The notes beneath the pieces were generated by a model. That model was not told where the DNA came from, searched no databases, and saw only the letters and a program-made list of their open reading frames with translations. Shown here in pieces: positions 14,210-24,341 of a stretch of DNA of 33,941 nucleotides (the first letter of the stretch is position 1; each line of letters starts with the position of its first letter). The translations under genes were made by a program, and so were the position numbers. This DNA is from Pirellula sp. (GTDB lineage: Bacteria > Planctomycetota > Planctomycetia > Pirellulales > Pirellulaceae). Location of the stretch: contig JALOQS010000073.1 of assembly GCA_025459355.1 (NCBI GenBank), positions 1-33,941 of the forward strand, in the 5' to 3' direction.

Positions 14210-16354
14210 ATGCGAGCGAGAAATGGTAGCGAGATCGTCGGATTTTTAAAGGGGCTTCCTTTGACGTTGTTGGTGCATTTTTTTTCCTCCCCAGCGAAAA
14301 CGATTCCTCCTCTCGGAAAATTCCTTATCTTCGGCCTTTTCCATCTTTTCTTGACGGCTTCAAACCCTCTCGCGAACGCTGGCGGAACTCCTGGCCAATG
14401 GGTTGTCGTGGTTAACGGTGACTCGATTTCCTCAAGAACAGTTGCCAACCATTTTTGCCAAATTCGTGACATCCCGGCGAATAACGTCGTCGTTCTAACA
14501 GGAATCCCCGACAAAGATCGGATCACAATCGACGAGTTTCGAACGCTCATTCTAGCCCCACTCATGGAAGAGCTTCAAAAAAGAGGAATGGCGAACCACA
14601 TCCAAGGTGTCGCCTACTCGGTCGACTTTCCTACGTCCATCGACATCGCCACAGATGCGAAAAAAATTCCAAACCTCTCCCAGTATCTCACGCCTGTCGC
14701 CTCCATTAACGGCCTCACATTTTTTTACCGTTACGTTATGACGGAGAACCCCGCCTACCTCTCATTCGACGCGAACTGGTACGCCCGTCGATCTATCCAG
14801 GACACCCTGCAACCCCTTTTCGAAAACGAAAAATCCAAAGAAATTTTCTTGGAACTGGACAAGGCCAAAGACTGGCGTGGAATGGCCACTTTGCTATCCG
14901 ACCAAGCGGCCAAGCTTCCGAAAGAACTTCGCTCCCCGACGCATTTGCTCTCCGCTTTCCTTTTCGCCAAAGCCCAAGATCGCGAGCCATGTTTAAAGCA
15001 ACTCGAGAGCGCGATTCTCACTGGTTGGAATTTCAGAAAAGCGATCGAAAATCAACCCGATCTCAAGTTCCTAGACGAAGACCAAGAATTCCAGCGGCTA
15101 CTAAAACTATGCGAAGACTCGGCAACGGAAGTCACTGAGATTCGTGCCTTTAATGCCCGTAACTTCTATTCTCCAAGTACGACCATCACAAAAGACCAAA
15201 ACTATGGTAACCCCTTTCTGCTCAGCGTGGTCCTAGGCGTTTCGAGAGATCTCGGGCTTCGCAGAGAGGAGGTTATCAGCGGCTTGCGTCAGAGCGCTCT
15301 AGCTGACTACAAACCTCTCACGGAGAAGATAATTTTTACTCAAACTTCCGATGTCAGGACGACCACACGCCAACCCTTTTTTGCTCCCGCCATTGATTAC
15401 CTCAAGAAGAAAGGCTTAGAGGCCATTGTTCACAATGGACCTTTGCCCCCGAAAGGCACCAAGTGCGGCGGGCTCATGATGGGGAGTGCTGATTTTTCGT
15501 TGGGTCGAGAAATGATCGAATTCGAACCGGGTGCTATCGCGGAGAATCTTACAAGCTTCGGCGGCGCTATGACCAATCCGTCGCAAACCAAAGCCACCGA
15601 ATTTCTGCGGTACGGTGCCGCCATCACGAGTGGAGCTGTGCATGAACCATACGCCATCATCAACAAGTTTCCTCACCCGTTTATCTTTGATTGCTACGCG
15701 GAAGGGTTGACGAGCGCAGAATCTTATTACTCGTCCGTAACGTGCCCTTACCAATTGCTTATCCTCGGCGACCCTCTTTGTCAGCCTTATGCAAAGCCGC
15801 CACGTTTCACTCTAAGCACAGCATCATTGATTCATGACCGAAACAAACCCATTAAGCTCGAGATAAAACTTGATCCGAACAACGAGTCTGATCCAGCGGT
15901 TTGTTGGGTCACTCTCGACGGACGGTTCGTAGCCGAAGGTGCCTTTCGACCGACAATCGCCTTGAACCTAAAATCTAGTCCAATCGGAACTCACGAGCTA
16001 CGCATTGGTCTCAAAACGGCTGACAACATCGAACACAAATTCGAAGCCGCCCTAGAGATTCAACTCACCGATGGAGCCAACGCGGAGGTTCCTCCCCAGT
16101 GGACCTGCCCCGAACAATTTGCCTCGTTTGAAAAGACCGAAATCCCGATTGAACTCAAGGGCTCGTTTCTCAAGTCGGATATCCAGGTTTGGAATCGATC
16201 CGAGTTGATAGCGACTATTCCCCCCGATGCGACGTCGATTCCGTTCTCTCTCCTAAAGTGGGGTTACGGCCCTGTAGAGGTTCAATTGAAACAGGCCGAT
16301 GACAGTGGCTCGCTACTGTCCTACCCGACTCGCATTATTGAAGTTCAGCCCTAA
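14210..16354 (+). CDS. TIGR03790 family secreted protein, 714 aa
   Basis: Matches the TIGR03790 family of unknown function by the opening of the mature part (WVVVVNGDSISSRTVANHFC, RDIPANNVVVLTGIP) and by HIQGVAYSVDFPTSIDI. A hydrophobic segment (GKFLIFGLFHLFLTASNPLA, ending near ANA) looks like a signal peptide behind a long basic n-region, so the protein is probably exported. The middle carries a helical insertion (residues about 200-300). The C-terminal 200 residues are beta-rich and likely Ig/adhesion-like. No nearer ATG improves the start. It lies 220 bp beyond the tRNA, convergent with hemB, and marks the start of ordinary chromosome. Confidence 0.82.
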   Translation: MRARNGSEIVGFLKGLPLTLLVHFFSSPAKTIPPLGKFLIFGLFHLFLTASNPLANAGGTPGQWVVVVNGDSISSRTVANHFCQIRDIPANNVVVLTGIPDKDRITIDEFRTLILAPLMEELQKRGMANHIQGVAYSVDFPTSIDIATDAKKIPNLSQYLTPVASINGLTFFYRYVMTENPAYLSFDANWYARRSIQDTLQPLFENEKSKEIFLELDKAKDWRGMATLLSDQAAKLPKELRSPTHLLSAFLFAKAQDREPCLKQLESAILTGWNFRKAIENQPDLKFLDEDQEFQRLLKLCEDSATEVTEIRAFNARNFYSPSTTITKDQNYGNPFLLSVVLGVSRDLGLRREEVISGLRQSALADYKPLTEKIIFTQTSDVRTTTRQPFFAPAIDYLKKKGLEAIVHNGPLPPKGTKCGGLMMGSADFSLGREMIEFEPGAIAENLTSFGGAMTNPSQTKATEFLRYGAAITSGAVHEPYAIINKFPHPFIFDCYAEGLTSAESYYSSVTCPYQLLILGDPLCQPYAKPPRFTLSTASLIHDRNKPIKLEIKLDPNNESDPAVCWVTLDGRFVAEGAFRPTIALNLKSSPIGTHELRIGLKTADNIEHKFEAALEIQLTDGANAEVPPQWTCPEQFASFEKTEIPIELKGSFLKSDIQVWNRSELIATIPPDATSIPFSLLKWGYGPVEVQLKQADDSGSLLSYPTRIIEVQP

Positions 16355-16384
16355 CGCGAGCATTGTGGGAGTCAGTAACGGAAA

Positions 16385-17410
16385 CTACTCACTCAACCAG
16401 CTGGCAACATCCATCGCGAAGTACGTAAGAATTGCCGAGGCGCCTGCTCGCCGAAACGCCATCATGCTCTCCATGACGACCGCTCGTTCATTCAGTGCAT
16501 TAGCCTGCGCCGCGAACTTGAGCATCGCATACTCGCCTGAGACTTGATAGGCCGCGATAGGAATCTCAAAGGAATCTTTGAGCCTGCGAACGATGTCGAG
16601 ATAAGGCATACCTGGCTTAACCATTACCATGTCGGCCCCTTCTTGAATATCGAGAGCGACCTCGCGAATCGCTTCATCGGAGTTGGCCGGGTTCATTTGA
16701 TACGACTTCTTGTCGCCACTGGCAAGATTTTTCGCAGACCCTACAGCGTCTCGAAACGGACCATAAAACGCGGACGCATACTTCGCAGCATAAGACATGA
16801 TCCCGACATGCTGAAATCCATACGCATCGAGCGCGTCTCGAATGGCACCGATCCGACCATCCATCATGTCCGAGGGAGCAATAATGGTTGCCCCCGCTTT
16901 GGCTTGATTGACTGATTGGTCGCACAAAATTTGTACGGTTTCGTCATTCGCCACATAGCCGTCAATGAGAATTCCGTCTTGACCATGACTGGTGTACGGA
17001 TCCAACGCAACATCGCAAACAATCCCAATTTTATCTTCCGTTGCCTCTCGGATAGCACGTGTCGCCTGGCAAATTAAATTGTTCGAGTCCACGGCATGAC
17101 GTCCATCCTCACTCTTCTTGTCCTGCGGTGTAACCGGAAAAATCGCGATCGCTCCCACGCCGAGCTTAACAGCATGCTGCGCCGCCTTGACGGCTAAATC
17201 CACGGACATGCGATTAACACCCGGCATCGTCCCGATCGGCTCGGTCCGATTTTCCCCTTCGATCACGAAAATCGGCCAAATCAAATTGCTGGCCGTCAAG
17301 TGTGTCTCCTGGACCATGTTGCGCACCCAGCTCCAGCGGCGGTTACGTCGGAGACGGGTCCGTGGAAAGGCGGCGTGTGAATTTAAAGGAGAAAAATCGT
17401 CTGATCGCAT
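16385..17410 (-). CDS. hemB: Delta-aminolevulinic acid dehydratase (porphobilinogen synthase)
   Basis: Condenses two 5-aminolevulinate molecules to porphobilinogen, the second common step of haem biosynthesis, in the cytoplasm. Diagnostic segments: the Schiff-base lysine in GADMVMVKPGMPYLDIV, the second active-site lysine in SYAAKYASAFYGPFRDA, and CDVALDPYTSHGQDG, where the cysteines of zinc enzymes are replaced by Ala and Asp. It therefore belongs to the magnesium/potassium-type group. The length of 341 residues includes an Arg-rich N-terminal extension (RTRLRRNRRWSW) typical of bacterial HemB. Divergent from the cytochrome c gene with about 170 bp between, convergent with the TIGR03790 gene. 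Confidence 0.97.
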   Translation of the reverse strand: MRSDDFSPLNSHAAFPRTRLRRNRRWSWVRNMVQETHLTASNLIWPIFVIEGENRTEPIGTMPGVNRMSVDLAVKAAQHAVKLGVGAIAIFPVTPQDKKSEDGRHAVDSNNLICQATRAIREATEDKIGIVCDVALDPYTSHGQDGILIDGYVANDETVQILCDQSVNQAKAGATIIAPSDMMDGRIGAIRDALDAYGFQHVGIMSYAAKYASAFYGPFRDAVGSAKNLASGDKKSYQMNPANSDEAIREVALDIQEGADMVMVKPGMPYLDIVRRLKDSFEIPIAAYQVSGEYAMLKFAAQANALNERAVVMESMMAFRRAGASAILTYFAMDVASWLSE

Positions 17411-17578
17411 GGCTTTTCGTCGCAGGTTCGTCGTCTCCCCTTCGATTGACTCGAAAGGTTGGTCGTATTGTTGTAAACTACAGAGGTATACATCGGACTA
17501 CATTGTAGAGCCTAAGGCCACGACGCGTAATGGATGGTCGACGGACGCTCCGACAGAACTCAACGATTTTATTGGCTC

Positions 17579-18925
17579 ATGAAAACGAAAAACCAAATGA
17601 AAAGACTACTCCAGTCTTTTGCTTCCCGTAGCCTTCTGGTCGCGACTGCTGCTGGCACTATAGCCTTTACCGGCTGTGAACCCTACCGCATGGAACAAGC
17701 TCGGTTCGAACCGAATTATCTTTACGCGAAATCGCTCGAACTCGATCCCGACGTCGACGCCACAATCCCTTTGGACAAACCTTTAGCGGATACCAATGCT
17801 CTGGTCGACCTCTGGTTCGGCACACTTGATGAGCCGAAAATCCCGCCATTGTTTGAGGATGAGGACGAAGACTTTTCCGAACTCCTATCTCTGGACAAAC
17901 TCAAAGTGGCGGCTGGACCTCCGGCTCCAACAGTCGAACCAGGTGAAACGGGACTCTATCGCCAACTTTGTGCATCGTGCCATGGCGAAACCGGTCAAGG
18001 TCGCGGCCCTGTGGCTGCATCTCAAAATCCCTATCCGCGTGAATTCCGACACGGTTGGTTCAAATACAAATCCACCGAGCGAATGGACAAGCCGATGAAG
18101 TCGGATATCGCTCGTCTGCTGCGACAGGGCTTAGCAGACTCGCAAATGCCTCGTTTCGCCAACCTCAAGGATGAACAAATTGATGCACTGGTGGATTACG
18201 TGGTCTATCTAGCTATTCGTGGCGAGTTTGAACGCTCAGTCCTCCTAGCCGGCGTCAACGATCTGGATCTCGAAAAGGAGCGAATCTACAACGCTGACCC
18301 ACTTTCGCAAATCACAGACGAACAAAAAGGAACCGTTGAGGAACAGCTCGAAACCGCCTCGGGCTTGCTAGGGCGAATCGCTCGCAAATGGACGCGTGCT
18401 CAAGAGTTCGAGAGTGAGATCGAACGCCCTGCCTTTCCCCTCTTCGGGAACGAAACCGAGGAAAACAAAGCGGAATTGGTTGCCTCGATCGAACGTGGTA
18501 AACAACTGTTCGTAGGTGACGTTGCTGCTTGCGCGAAATGCCACGGACCCAACGCTGATGGAAACGGCATTCAAACGCCCGACTTCGATGATTGGACCAA
18601 AGATTGGACGACTCGCATTCGGTTGAACCCGCTAGCATCAGATGCATTGTTGCCACTCATGGCTCGCGGCGGTCTGAAACCACAACCCCTCAAGCCACGC
18701 AACCTAATTGAAGGACACTTTAGAGGTGGTCGAGAACCCGAGGATTTGTACCAACGCATCAAACAAGGTATCCCACACGCTACGATGCCCGCCGCAGCCA
18801 TGGCCGCCAGCGAAGATGCGGTGGGCTTGACCGAAGATGATGTCTGGCACTTGGTTAACTACATTCTCAGCATCGCCAAGAAACCGGTGTACGGCGAGGT
18901 GGCTAGCAACGGAACCGCGTTGTAG
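17579..18925 (+). CDS. Dihaem cytochrome c, probable lipoprotein, 448 aa
   Basis: Exported electron carrier with two covalently bound haems. The haem motifs are CASCH (residues 131-135) and CAKCH (318-322), each within its own cytochrome-c fold; candidate methionine ligands include SQMPRFANL and ATMPAAAM. The N-terminus is a signal sequence (LLQSFASRSLLVATAAGTIA) ending in FTGC, so Cys33 could be lipid-modified and the protein anchored at a membrane. An acidic, Pro-rich spacer follows. I prefer the ATG at 17579; ATGs at 17534 and 17597 are in frame and no start has a good ribosome binding site. It is divergent from hemB, whose pathway supplies the haem. The partner oxidoreductase is not in the window. 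Confidence 0.9.
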   Translation: MKTKNQMKRLLQSFASRSLLVATAAGTIAFTGCEPYRMEQARFEPNYLYAKSLELDPDVDATIPLDKPLADTNALVDLWFGTLDEPKIPPLFEDEDEDFSELLSLDKLKVAAGPPAPTVEPGETGLYRQLCASCHGETGQGRGPVAASQNPYPREFRHGWFKYKSTERMDKPMKSDIARLLRQGLADSQMPRFANLKDEQIDALVDYVVYLAIRGEFERSVLLAGVNDLDLEKERIYNADPLSQITDEQKGTVEEQLETASGLLGRIARKWTRAQEFESEIERPAFPLFGNETEENKAELVASIERGKQLFVGDVAACAKCHGPNADGNGIQTPDFDDWTKDWTTRIRLNPLASDALLPLMARGGLKPQPLKPRNLIEGHFRGGREPEDLYQRIKQGIPHATMPAAAMAASEDAVGLTEDDVWHLVNYILSIAKKPVYGEVASNGTAL

Positions 18926-19026
18926 ATTGTTGAGTTTGATTAACGAGGTTATCACGTAATGAGCAATGCGCCGGCTCGTTTCGCGATCTCGTTTTCATCG
19001 GCAGAACCAAACACAGGAACTCAACC

Positions 19027-21018
19027 ATGCAAATCGTTCTGCCTCGACTCGTCATTGGGCTGCTCTTGGCTTGGGCTTCATGTTACCTGCCCGTGCTACC
19101 CACCATTGAGGGCGTTCCATTCCAGGATGACAACCAACTCGACGGTGCGAACCCCGTCGTTTGGAAATTAGATCACTCCTACCAACTGATCGAACCTAAT
19201 CTCCCGCCCCGTAAAGCATCGTCCCATCTAACTGTCGAGCCGCGACATTTACCGAAGAATCGAGCGACCGAGTGGCGAGTTTCATTACCGCCACAATCAG
19301 CCAAGTTGCCGTCGCAATCAGGTAACTCGTCTGACACCATCACCGACCTGTCTTCCGCCAACTTAGAAATCGTCTTTCCAGGTTCAGAGACTCTTGAAAT
19401 TCATTGGAACAGAGGAAGCCACGGATTGCCCAACGACTTTGAGCCGCGCTCGGACGCTCTCTCGGATGGTTCTATCAAAACGTTTGAATCGATTGGCGGA
19501 CGATCATCGGATGGCATCATGCCATACTTTCATATCGAAGACGGAAATGGCGGTCTCATTTTTGCAATCGGTTGGTCTGGCGATTGGCGATGCACTTTTT
19601 CGAAGCAACCAAATCAATCGGGAGAATCGAATCGAGTAAGTATAACTGCTGGCCTTAAGCATGAATCTTTGAGGCCTACTAACTCCGTGCCTTTGCAGTT
19701 GCCATCGATTTTGGTCATGACTTACCAAGGAGATCGAGACGCTGGGCAAAATCAATTTCGACGACTTATGCTCCAGCATTTTACTCCGACGAATCAACCG
19801 CTCGATAGACTAATGCCCATCGCCGCCAGCGTTCATGGAATGATCGGCTTCAACGATACGAACGAGTCCAACCTGATTTCCACATTGGATCGCATTGGCT
19901 CTCTAAGTCTTCCAATCGATACGTATTGGGTGGATGCTGGATGGAACCAATCGGGGTTCCCTACGGGCCAAGGTAACCCGAACCATGATTTAGTGAGGTT
20001 TCCAAATGGATTGTTGAAGATTGGCGAATTGGCGGAACAAAAGCAACTTAGATTCTTGCTATGGTTCGAGCCGGAGCGAGTGATGCGCAACACGCAATTA
20101 GCGAATGAAAAACCCGAATGGTTACTCAAACCATCGAAAACGCCAGAAGAGTTTAGGTACTTTGAAAACGATGGATTTTTTCTTTTCAATCTAGCTAACT
20201 TCGAGGCTAGATCATGGATGCTGGAACAGATTTCTAACCAGATCACAGAATGGAAAGTTGGGGTCTACCGCCAAGATGCGAATATTGCACCTGGATTTTT
20301 TTGGCACACCGATTTGGCTCCCGAAGATGCTGCCATGCTCGAGATCGAATACATAAACGGGCTCTACGCGTTCCTCGATGATCTCCGAAGAAAGCACCCG
20401 GCTCTTATCATTGATGGATGCGCTGCGGGAGGTCGACGATTAGATTTTGAGATGATGCGTCGCAGCGTTGTTTTGTGGCGAAGCGATAGTTGCTGGGGGG
20501 ACTCGGAGTATCCACGCAATGTTCAAGCGATGACGATGGGACTGTCGCGTTGGCTACCTCTTCACGGTTTAGGGGCTGCTGCGTCAAACACTACGGCACT
20601 GCGCAGCGGGATCGGGAGCTGTGGCTCATTTGCGATTAACTACACGGATCCTGACGCTATTGAGTCGTTACGAAAGCATCTAGAACTCTATCTGCCTATC
20701 AGGCATATATTCCATGGTGACTTTTATCCCCTCACGAAATGGTCCTTGGACTCAGAGTCAACGATCGCCTATCAGTTTCACGACCCGAAGACCGGACTCG
20801 GGGTTGTCCAAGCGTTTTGCAATAACCAACAAATCGCTGCGCCGGTGAGATTGTTTCTCAAGGGCTTGGTGCCAGAGCGAACCTATGTTTTGCAAGACTG
20901 GGACAATAATCTCTCTCAACAACTCACGGGCAATCAGTTAATGAACGATGGAATCTCCGTTTTTCCATCGGGCGATAACCGAGCTATAGTTATCGAGTAT
21001 CGCCCAACCGGCCCGTGA
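19027..21018 (+). CDS. GH36-family alpha-galactosidase, secreted, 663 aa
   Basis: Hydrolyses terminal alpha-galactosides by a retaining mechanism. An N-terminal hydrophobic segment (LVIGLLLAWASCYLPVL) should export it. The N-terminal beta-sandwich domain runs to about residue 250 and is followed by the TIM barrel, with WVDAGWNQSG, LRFLLWFEPERVM and DGCAAGGRRLDFEMMRR as in melibiases. The catalytic pair fits: nucleophile Asp417 in VYRQDAN and acid/base Asp487 in WRSDSCWGD, 70 residues apart as in known GH36 enzymes. A small C-terminal beta domain follows. The usual Lys before the nucleophile motif (KWD) is replaced by RQD, so specificity could differ from melibiase. Preceded by 100 bp without a gene. 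Confidence 0.9.
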   Translation: MQIVLPRLVIGLLLAWASCYLPVLPTIEGVPFQDDNQLDGANPVVWKLDHSYQLIEPNLPPRKASSHLTVEPRHLPKNRATEWRVSLPPQSAKLPSQSGNSSDTITDLSSANLEIVFPGSETLEIHWNRGSHGLPNDFEPRSDALSDGSIKTFESIGGRSSDGIMPYFHIEDGNGGLIFAIGWSGDWRCTFSKQPNQSGESNRVSITAGLKHESLRPTNSVPLQLPSILVMTYQGDRDAGQNQFRRLMLQHFTPTNQPLDRLMPIAASVHGMIGFNDTNESNLISTLDRIGSLSLPIDTYWVDAGWNQSGFPTGQGNPNHDLVRFPNGLLKIGELAEQKQLRFLLWFEPERVMRNTQLANEKPEWLLKPSKTPEEFRYFENDGFFLFNLANFEARSWMLEQISNQITEWKVGVYRQDANIAPGFFWHTDLAPEDAAMLEIEYINGLYAFLDDLRRKHPALIIDGCAAGGRRLDFEMMRRSVVLWRSDSCWGDSEYPRNVQAMTMGLSRWLPLHGLGAAASNTTALRSGIGSCGSFAINYTDPDAIESLRKHLELYLPIRHIFHGDFYPLTKWSLDSESTIAYQFHDPKTGLGVVQAFCNNQQIAAPVRLFLKGLVPERTYVLQDWDNNLSQQLTGNQLMNDGISVFPSGDNRAIVIEYRPTGP

Positions 21019-21193
21019 GCTAACTGGCAATTTGTAACGAATCTGATGATTGTAGGAGTTGTTGTTCTGCAGAAGGAATTACCTAGTCTGTTTTTAGAAT
21101 TCGACTTGGACGGATCAGCGTTTTTCGTTGCATGGTTTACGCAACCTCTTTTGTAAGCAGGTCTGGTAGAAATTGCGAATGTTAGGGACCTGA

Positions 21194-22306
21194 ATGGATA
21201 CGCCAAACGAGATCACCTGGAAACCGGATGCTCATTGCTTGGCTTTAGATGGCGTCCGTGGTCTCGCAATTCTATCTGTAACCGTTTACCGACTTTGCAA
21301 AGAACTAAATCCAGACTCGAACCAATTGTTCGCATGGGTGCGGTCCCTCGCACCATTTGGAGAACGAGGAGTCGACCTGTTCTTTGTCTTGTCGGGTTTT
21401 CTAATCACCGGAATTCTGCTTCGCAGCAGAACGAAACCGAATTACTTTCGTAACTTTATCATCCGACGTTCGCTTCGAATCTTTCCGTTGTACTTTTTGA
21501 GCCTCATGCTCGGCTTATGGGTTCTGCCCATGCTTTTCACGTCCGATGCTTTTGACTCGGCAAAGGATCACCAGCTTTACCTTTGGACCTATACGTCCAA
21601 CCTGAAAATGTCATGGGATAACCAATGGTGCTTTGGCCCCTTTGATCATTTCTGGTCGCTGTGCGTCGAAGAGCACTTTTACTTCCTATGGCCTGCTGTC
21701 GTTTTGATGCTTACTAGACGACCGTTAGCAGCCCTTTGCATCGGATTATTCGTTATCATAGGTTGCGCGAGAACGTTCGCAGCAAGCGGAATTGGCTGGG
21801 ACGTTGCAGCCTCTGTGGCGACCTTTTTTCGAGCGGATGCACTTGCGATCGGCGCACTCGCTGCCGTCTTGCTCTCATCGTCGATCAATCGAGACCAGCT
21901 TCGGAGCACCAGTTTGCTTATTGCGGTGGTGTTGTTGCCTATCCTGGTCGGAATTGGTCTCTCGGGACGGCGACTATATGAGATTCCCCATTCCCTCTGC
22001 CCGGCATTTTTCGCTGCAGGCTTAATGTTCGTTCTTCTGAATCCACCTAAATCACTTATCGTGCGATGCTTCGAATTGCGGTGGTTGCGGACGCTGGGCC
22101 AGTATAGTTATGGCATGTACGTGGTCCAGCTACCGTTAGTCAGTTTGCTGCCGCTTCGGTTAGCGTCAGGCTATCTGCCAGCAAATGATCTCTTAGCAGG
22201 TGGCTCCTACTTGGGGTTGATGTTCGCGACCATTTTGCTGACGGCTATGGCTTCCTATCACTTGTTTGAAAAACACTTCTTAAAGCTGAAAGCCTCATTT
22301 GCCTGA
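21194..22306 (+). CDS. Acyltransferase 3 family membrane protein, 370 aa
   Basis: Integral membrane O-acyltransferase of the OafA/YrhL group that transfers acyl groups to surface carbohydrates. Recognised from LDGVRGLAILSVTVYRL, FGERGVDLFFVLSGFLITGI, FIIRRSLRIFPLYFLSLMLG and SLCVEEHFYFLWPAVVLML. About ten hydrophobic segments span the whole chain. The histidine in the usual R-G-[LIV]-A-x-x-x-V-x-x-[FY]-H motif appears changed (TVYRLCKEL), so activity is not certain from sequence. It is convergent with the desaturase gene; no partner glycosyltransferase is adjacent. Confidence 0.9.
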   Translation: MDTPNEITWKPDAHCLALDGVRGLAILSVTVYRLCKELNPDSNQLFAWVRSLAPFGERGVDLFFVLSGFLITGILLRSRTKPNYFRNFIIRRSLRIFPLYFLSLMLGLWVLPMLFTSDAFDSAKDHQLYLWTYTSNLKMSWDNQWCFGPFDHFWSLCVEEHFYFLWPAVVLMLTRRPLAALCIGLFVIIGCARTFAASGIGWDVAASVATFFRADALAIGALAAVLLSSSINRDQLRSTSLLIAVVLLPILVGIGLSGRRLYEIPHSLCPAFFAAGLMFVLLNPPKSLIVRCFELRWLRTLGQYSYGMYVVQLPLVSLLPLRLASGYLPANDLLAGGSYLGLMFATILLTAMASYHLFEKHFLKLKASFA

Positions 22307-22384
22307 CGAGACAAACGCGGTAACCGTACTGGTAACCGTTGCTCACGCAGTCCGCAGCCAAGCCCAGTGCTAGGCGCCACGAGG

Positions 22385-23518
22385 TTATGCAGCACGACGT
22401 TTCGGGAACTCCAAAATGGTCGGCGATTCAGTGAATTGATGAGCCGCTGAACTTCTCTGCCATAGATCAACGATCTCAGCGATCAAACTGCGTTTAACCG
22501 TTTCACGATAAATGCTATCCGTAGGCAATCCTGCCATCAGGCGACGATGCGCTTTCCCTAGGTTGTGATATGGCAGACTCGGGAATAAATGATGTGTCGC
22601 GTGATAACGAGTACCAGTTGGTCCCCACAACTCCGTGATCAATGGGTTGTAAGGATAGTCGCAGGAATCCAATAGTTGTTGCTCAAACGTTAACTCAGAG
22701 CCTTCACCGGTCCATCTGTGAGCTCCGAGCGTACGCAAATTGTTTAGGACAATCATGGCAACGCTTACGGCATACGCATGAAACCAAAACGGATCTAGCC
22801 AAGTCTTCGCGATAAGAGGACCATGCAAGATCATGAACCACGCGACGATGAGACATGCCGCTTCTTGTATCCTCATGATGCGATACACTTTCTCGCCTGC
22901 TTCGGGTCGCACGTAAGAAACATCCATGACCATCGTCGATGCCCGAGCAAAAGTCCAACGCCGAATTTGTGGAAACACCCAAGCGATAGGCGTTAAAATC
23001 CCCCATCGAATCAACCCAACAAACGGAGTCACCAACGTACCGAGCATGTACATCACGATTGCACGGGGCGGTTGATGGCTTAGATTCAAATACTCCGCGT
23101 CTTCATCGGTTCCATACGATTTTCTTCGATGGTGATCGATATGCGGATAGTAGGTAAAGGATGGAATCATGAACGGAATTCCGCAAAGAATGTTCCACAC
23201 AACCCGGAACGCTTTCCAACCCTCTTTGGGTAAATGCACTAACTCATGGGTAAACATCGCAGCTCGGAGAAACAGAACCACTGTCGCTGCTCCGATTAGC
23301 GTCTTGGCCACCACAGTACCGGCTAGCCCTGCATCTAACCACTTATCGGTATGCACGTTCAACGTAAACAGGATGTGCCCTGATACGATCGTTAGCAAGA
23401 AATCGGTCCAATAAGTTTTCGGATCGGGCTTGTGCAAATCCTTGATAAGCTCCTTGGCTTGCCGAATTGAAAATCTAGATGTTTCAAGATTTACTGCTTC
23501 CACGACCTTACTCTCCAA
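22385..23518 (-). CDS. Membrane fatty acid desaturase, 377 aa
   Basis: Di-iron fatty-acid desaturase of the membrane-bound family, introducing a double bond in acyl chains. The histidine boxes are HELVHLP, HIDHHRRK and HATHHLFPSLPYHNLGKAHR. Hydrophobic segments around LLTIVSGHILFTLNV, TVVAKTLIGAATVVLFL and AIVMYMLGTLVTPFVGLIRW form the membrane part. The N-terminus is cytoplasmic and charged. The gene is convergent with the acyltransferase and divergent from the small membrane protein at 23858. Substrate and regiochemistry cannot be told from sequence; lipid composition control is the likely role. Confidence 0.93.
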   Translation of the reverse strand: MESKVVEAVNLETSRFSIRQAKELIKDLHKPDPKTYWTDFLLTIVSGHILFTLNVHTDKWLDAGLAGTVVAKTLIGAATVVLFLRAAMFTHELVHLPKEGWKAFRVVWNILCGIPFMIPSFTYYPHIDHHRRKSYGTDEDAEYLNLSHQPPRAIVMYMLGTLVTPFVGLIRWGILTPIAWVFPQIRRWTFARASTMVMDVSYVRPEAGEKVYRIMRIQEAACLIVAWFMILHGPLIAKTWLDPFWFHAYAVSVAMIVLNNLRTLGAHRWTGEGSELTFEQQLLDSCDYPYNPLITELWGPTGTRYHATHHLFPSLPYHNLGKAHRRLMAGLPTDSIYRETVKRSLIAEIVDLWQRSSAAHQFTESPTILEFPKRRAA

Positions 23519-23857
23519 CGAACCCGTTAGTATCTACTGTGTCGCGTCTCATCGAACCTAACCAATACCAGAGTCCGGTGTGTGTCTTGAGGCAAACCGG
23601 ACAAAACGGGCAAACCGCAAGACTGCTGGCATTCGTGGTCGCTGATATTCCCACACGCTCAGCACTTCATATCGTCCGCTAAGTGACGATTCGTTTCTCC
23701 TCCTCAAGCCACCTTGCAGAAACTGCCCAATTTTACCATTCTGTCAATTTAGGTAGAATGCAGTCCGCTGATCAAGCGTCGCCGCCCGGACGGAACGCGA
23801 TGCCCCGCCCAGAACTTGAATAAAACCCAAAGCATTGCTCTAAAAAGAAGGTTTTAG
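23519..23857. other. Divergent intergenic region, no gene seen
   Basis: 339 bp between divergent genes, which must hold both promoters. I see no clear -35/-10 pair. An imperfect inverted repeat ATTCT/AGAAT surrounds the segment TGTCAATTTAGGT near 23739-23760 and could be an operator. AAGAAGG before 23858 is the ribosome binding site of the membrane-protein gene. Confidence 0.4.
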
Positions 23858-24235
23858 ATGGCCAACCAAAAAGTGCAGGAGACCGATATATCCTCTGCAA
23901 ATTTCGTGCGTTGGGGAATGTTCGTTATCGGAGCAACGCTTATATCGCTATCGCTGCTTTTGAAATGGCAACCATCGCTTTTGCCCCGTGGAACCGATTC
24001 GGCAATCGATGTTTCAGCTCGGGTTGGTTTGATTTGTCTCGCTTCGTGGCTTGCATGGCCGGTCTTTGCCGCACTCAGACGAGCACCCGGCGGTATCTTG
24101 TTGATCGTGGGCGTCTTCTTTACCGCAATTATGTTCACGATCCGAAAGCAATCGATTTATATCCTAGGTCCCTATATGGCCATCGCAATCATCGCTGCGA
24201 TCATTCTCGGATGGATACGAAAAAACAAAAAGTAG
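23858..24235 (+). CDS. Small integral membrane protein, 125 aa
   Basis: Four hydrophobic segments are visible: WGMFVIGATLISLSLLL, VGLICLASWLAWPVFAAL, GILLIVGVFFTAIMFTI and ILGPYMAIAIIAAIILGWI, with charged ends and a basic C-terminus (RKNKK). The family is not recognised. A good ribosome binding site (AAGAAGG) supports the start. The gene is convergent with the AsmA-like gene and divergent from the desaturase; no functional clue beyond membrane location. Confidence 0.75.
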   Translation: MANQKVQETDISSANFVRWGMFVIGATLISLSLLLKWQPSLLPRGTDSAIDVSARVGLICLASWLAWPVFAALRRAPGGILLIVGVFFTAIMFTIRKQSIYILGPYMAIAIIAAIILGWIRKNKK

Positions 24236-24341
24236 TACCGATTCATGCAAGGCAATGTGTCGCATGCAACGCCACTAACTCAACGCGCGAACTTATTCAA
24301 CGGGCGAAATCAGCTTTGCAGTTTGATCGCTGCGTCGCATT

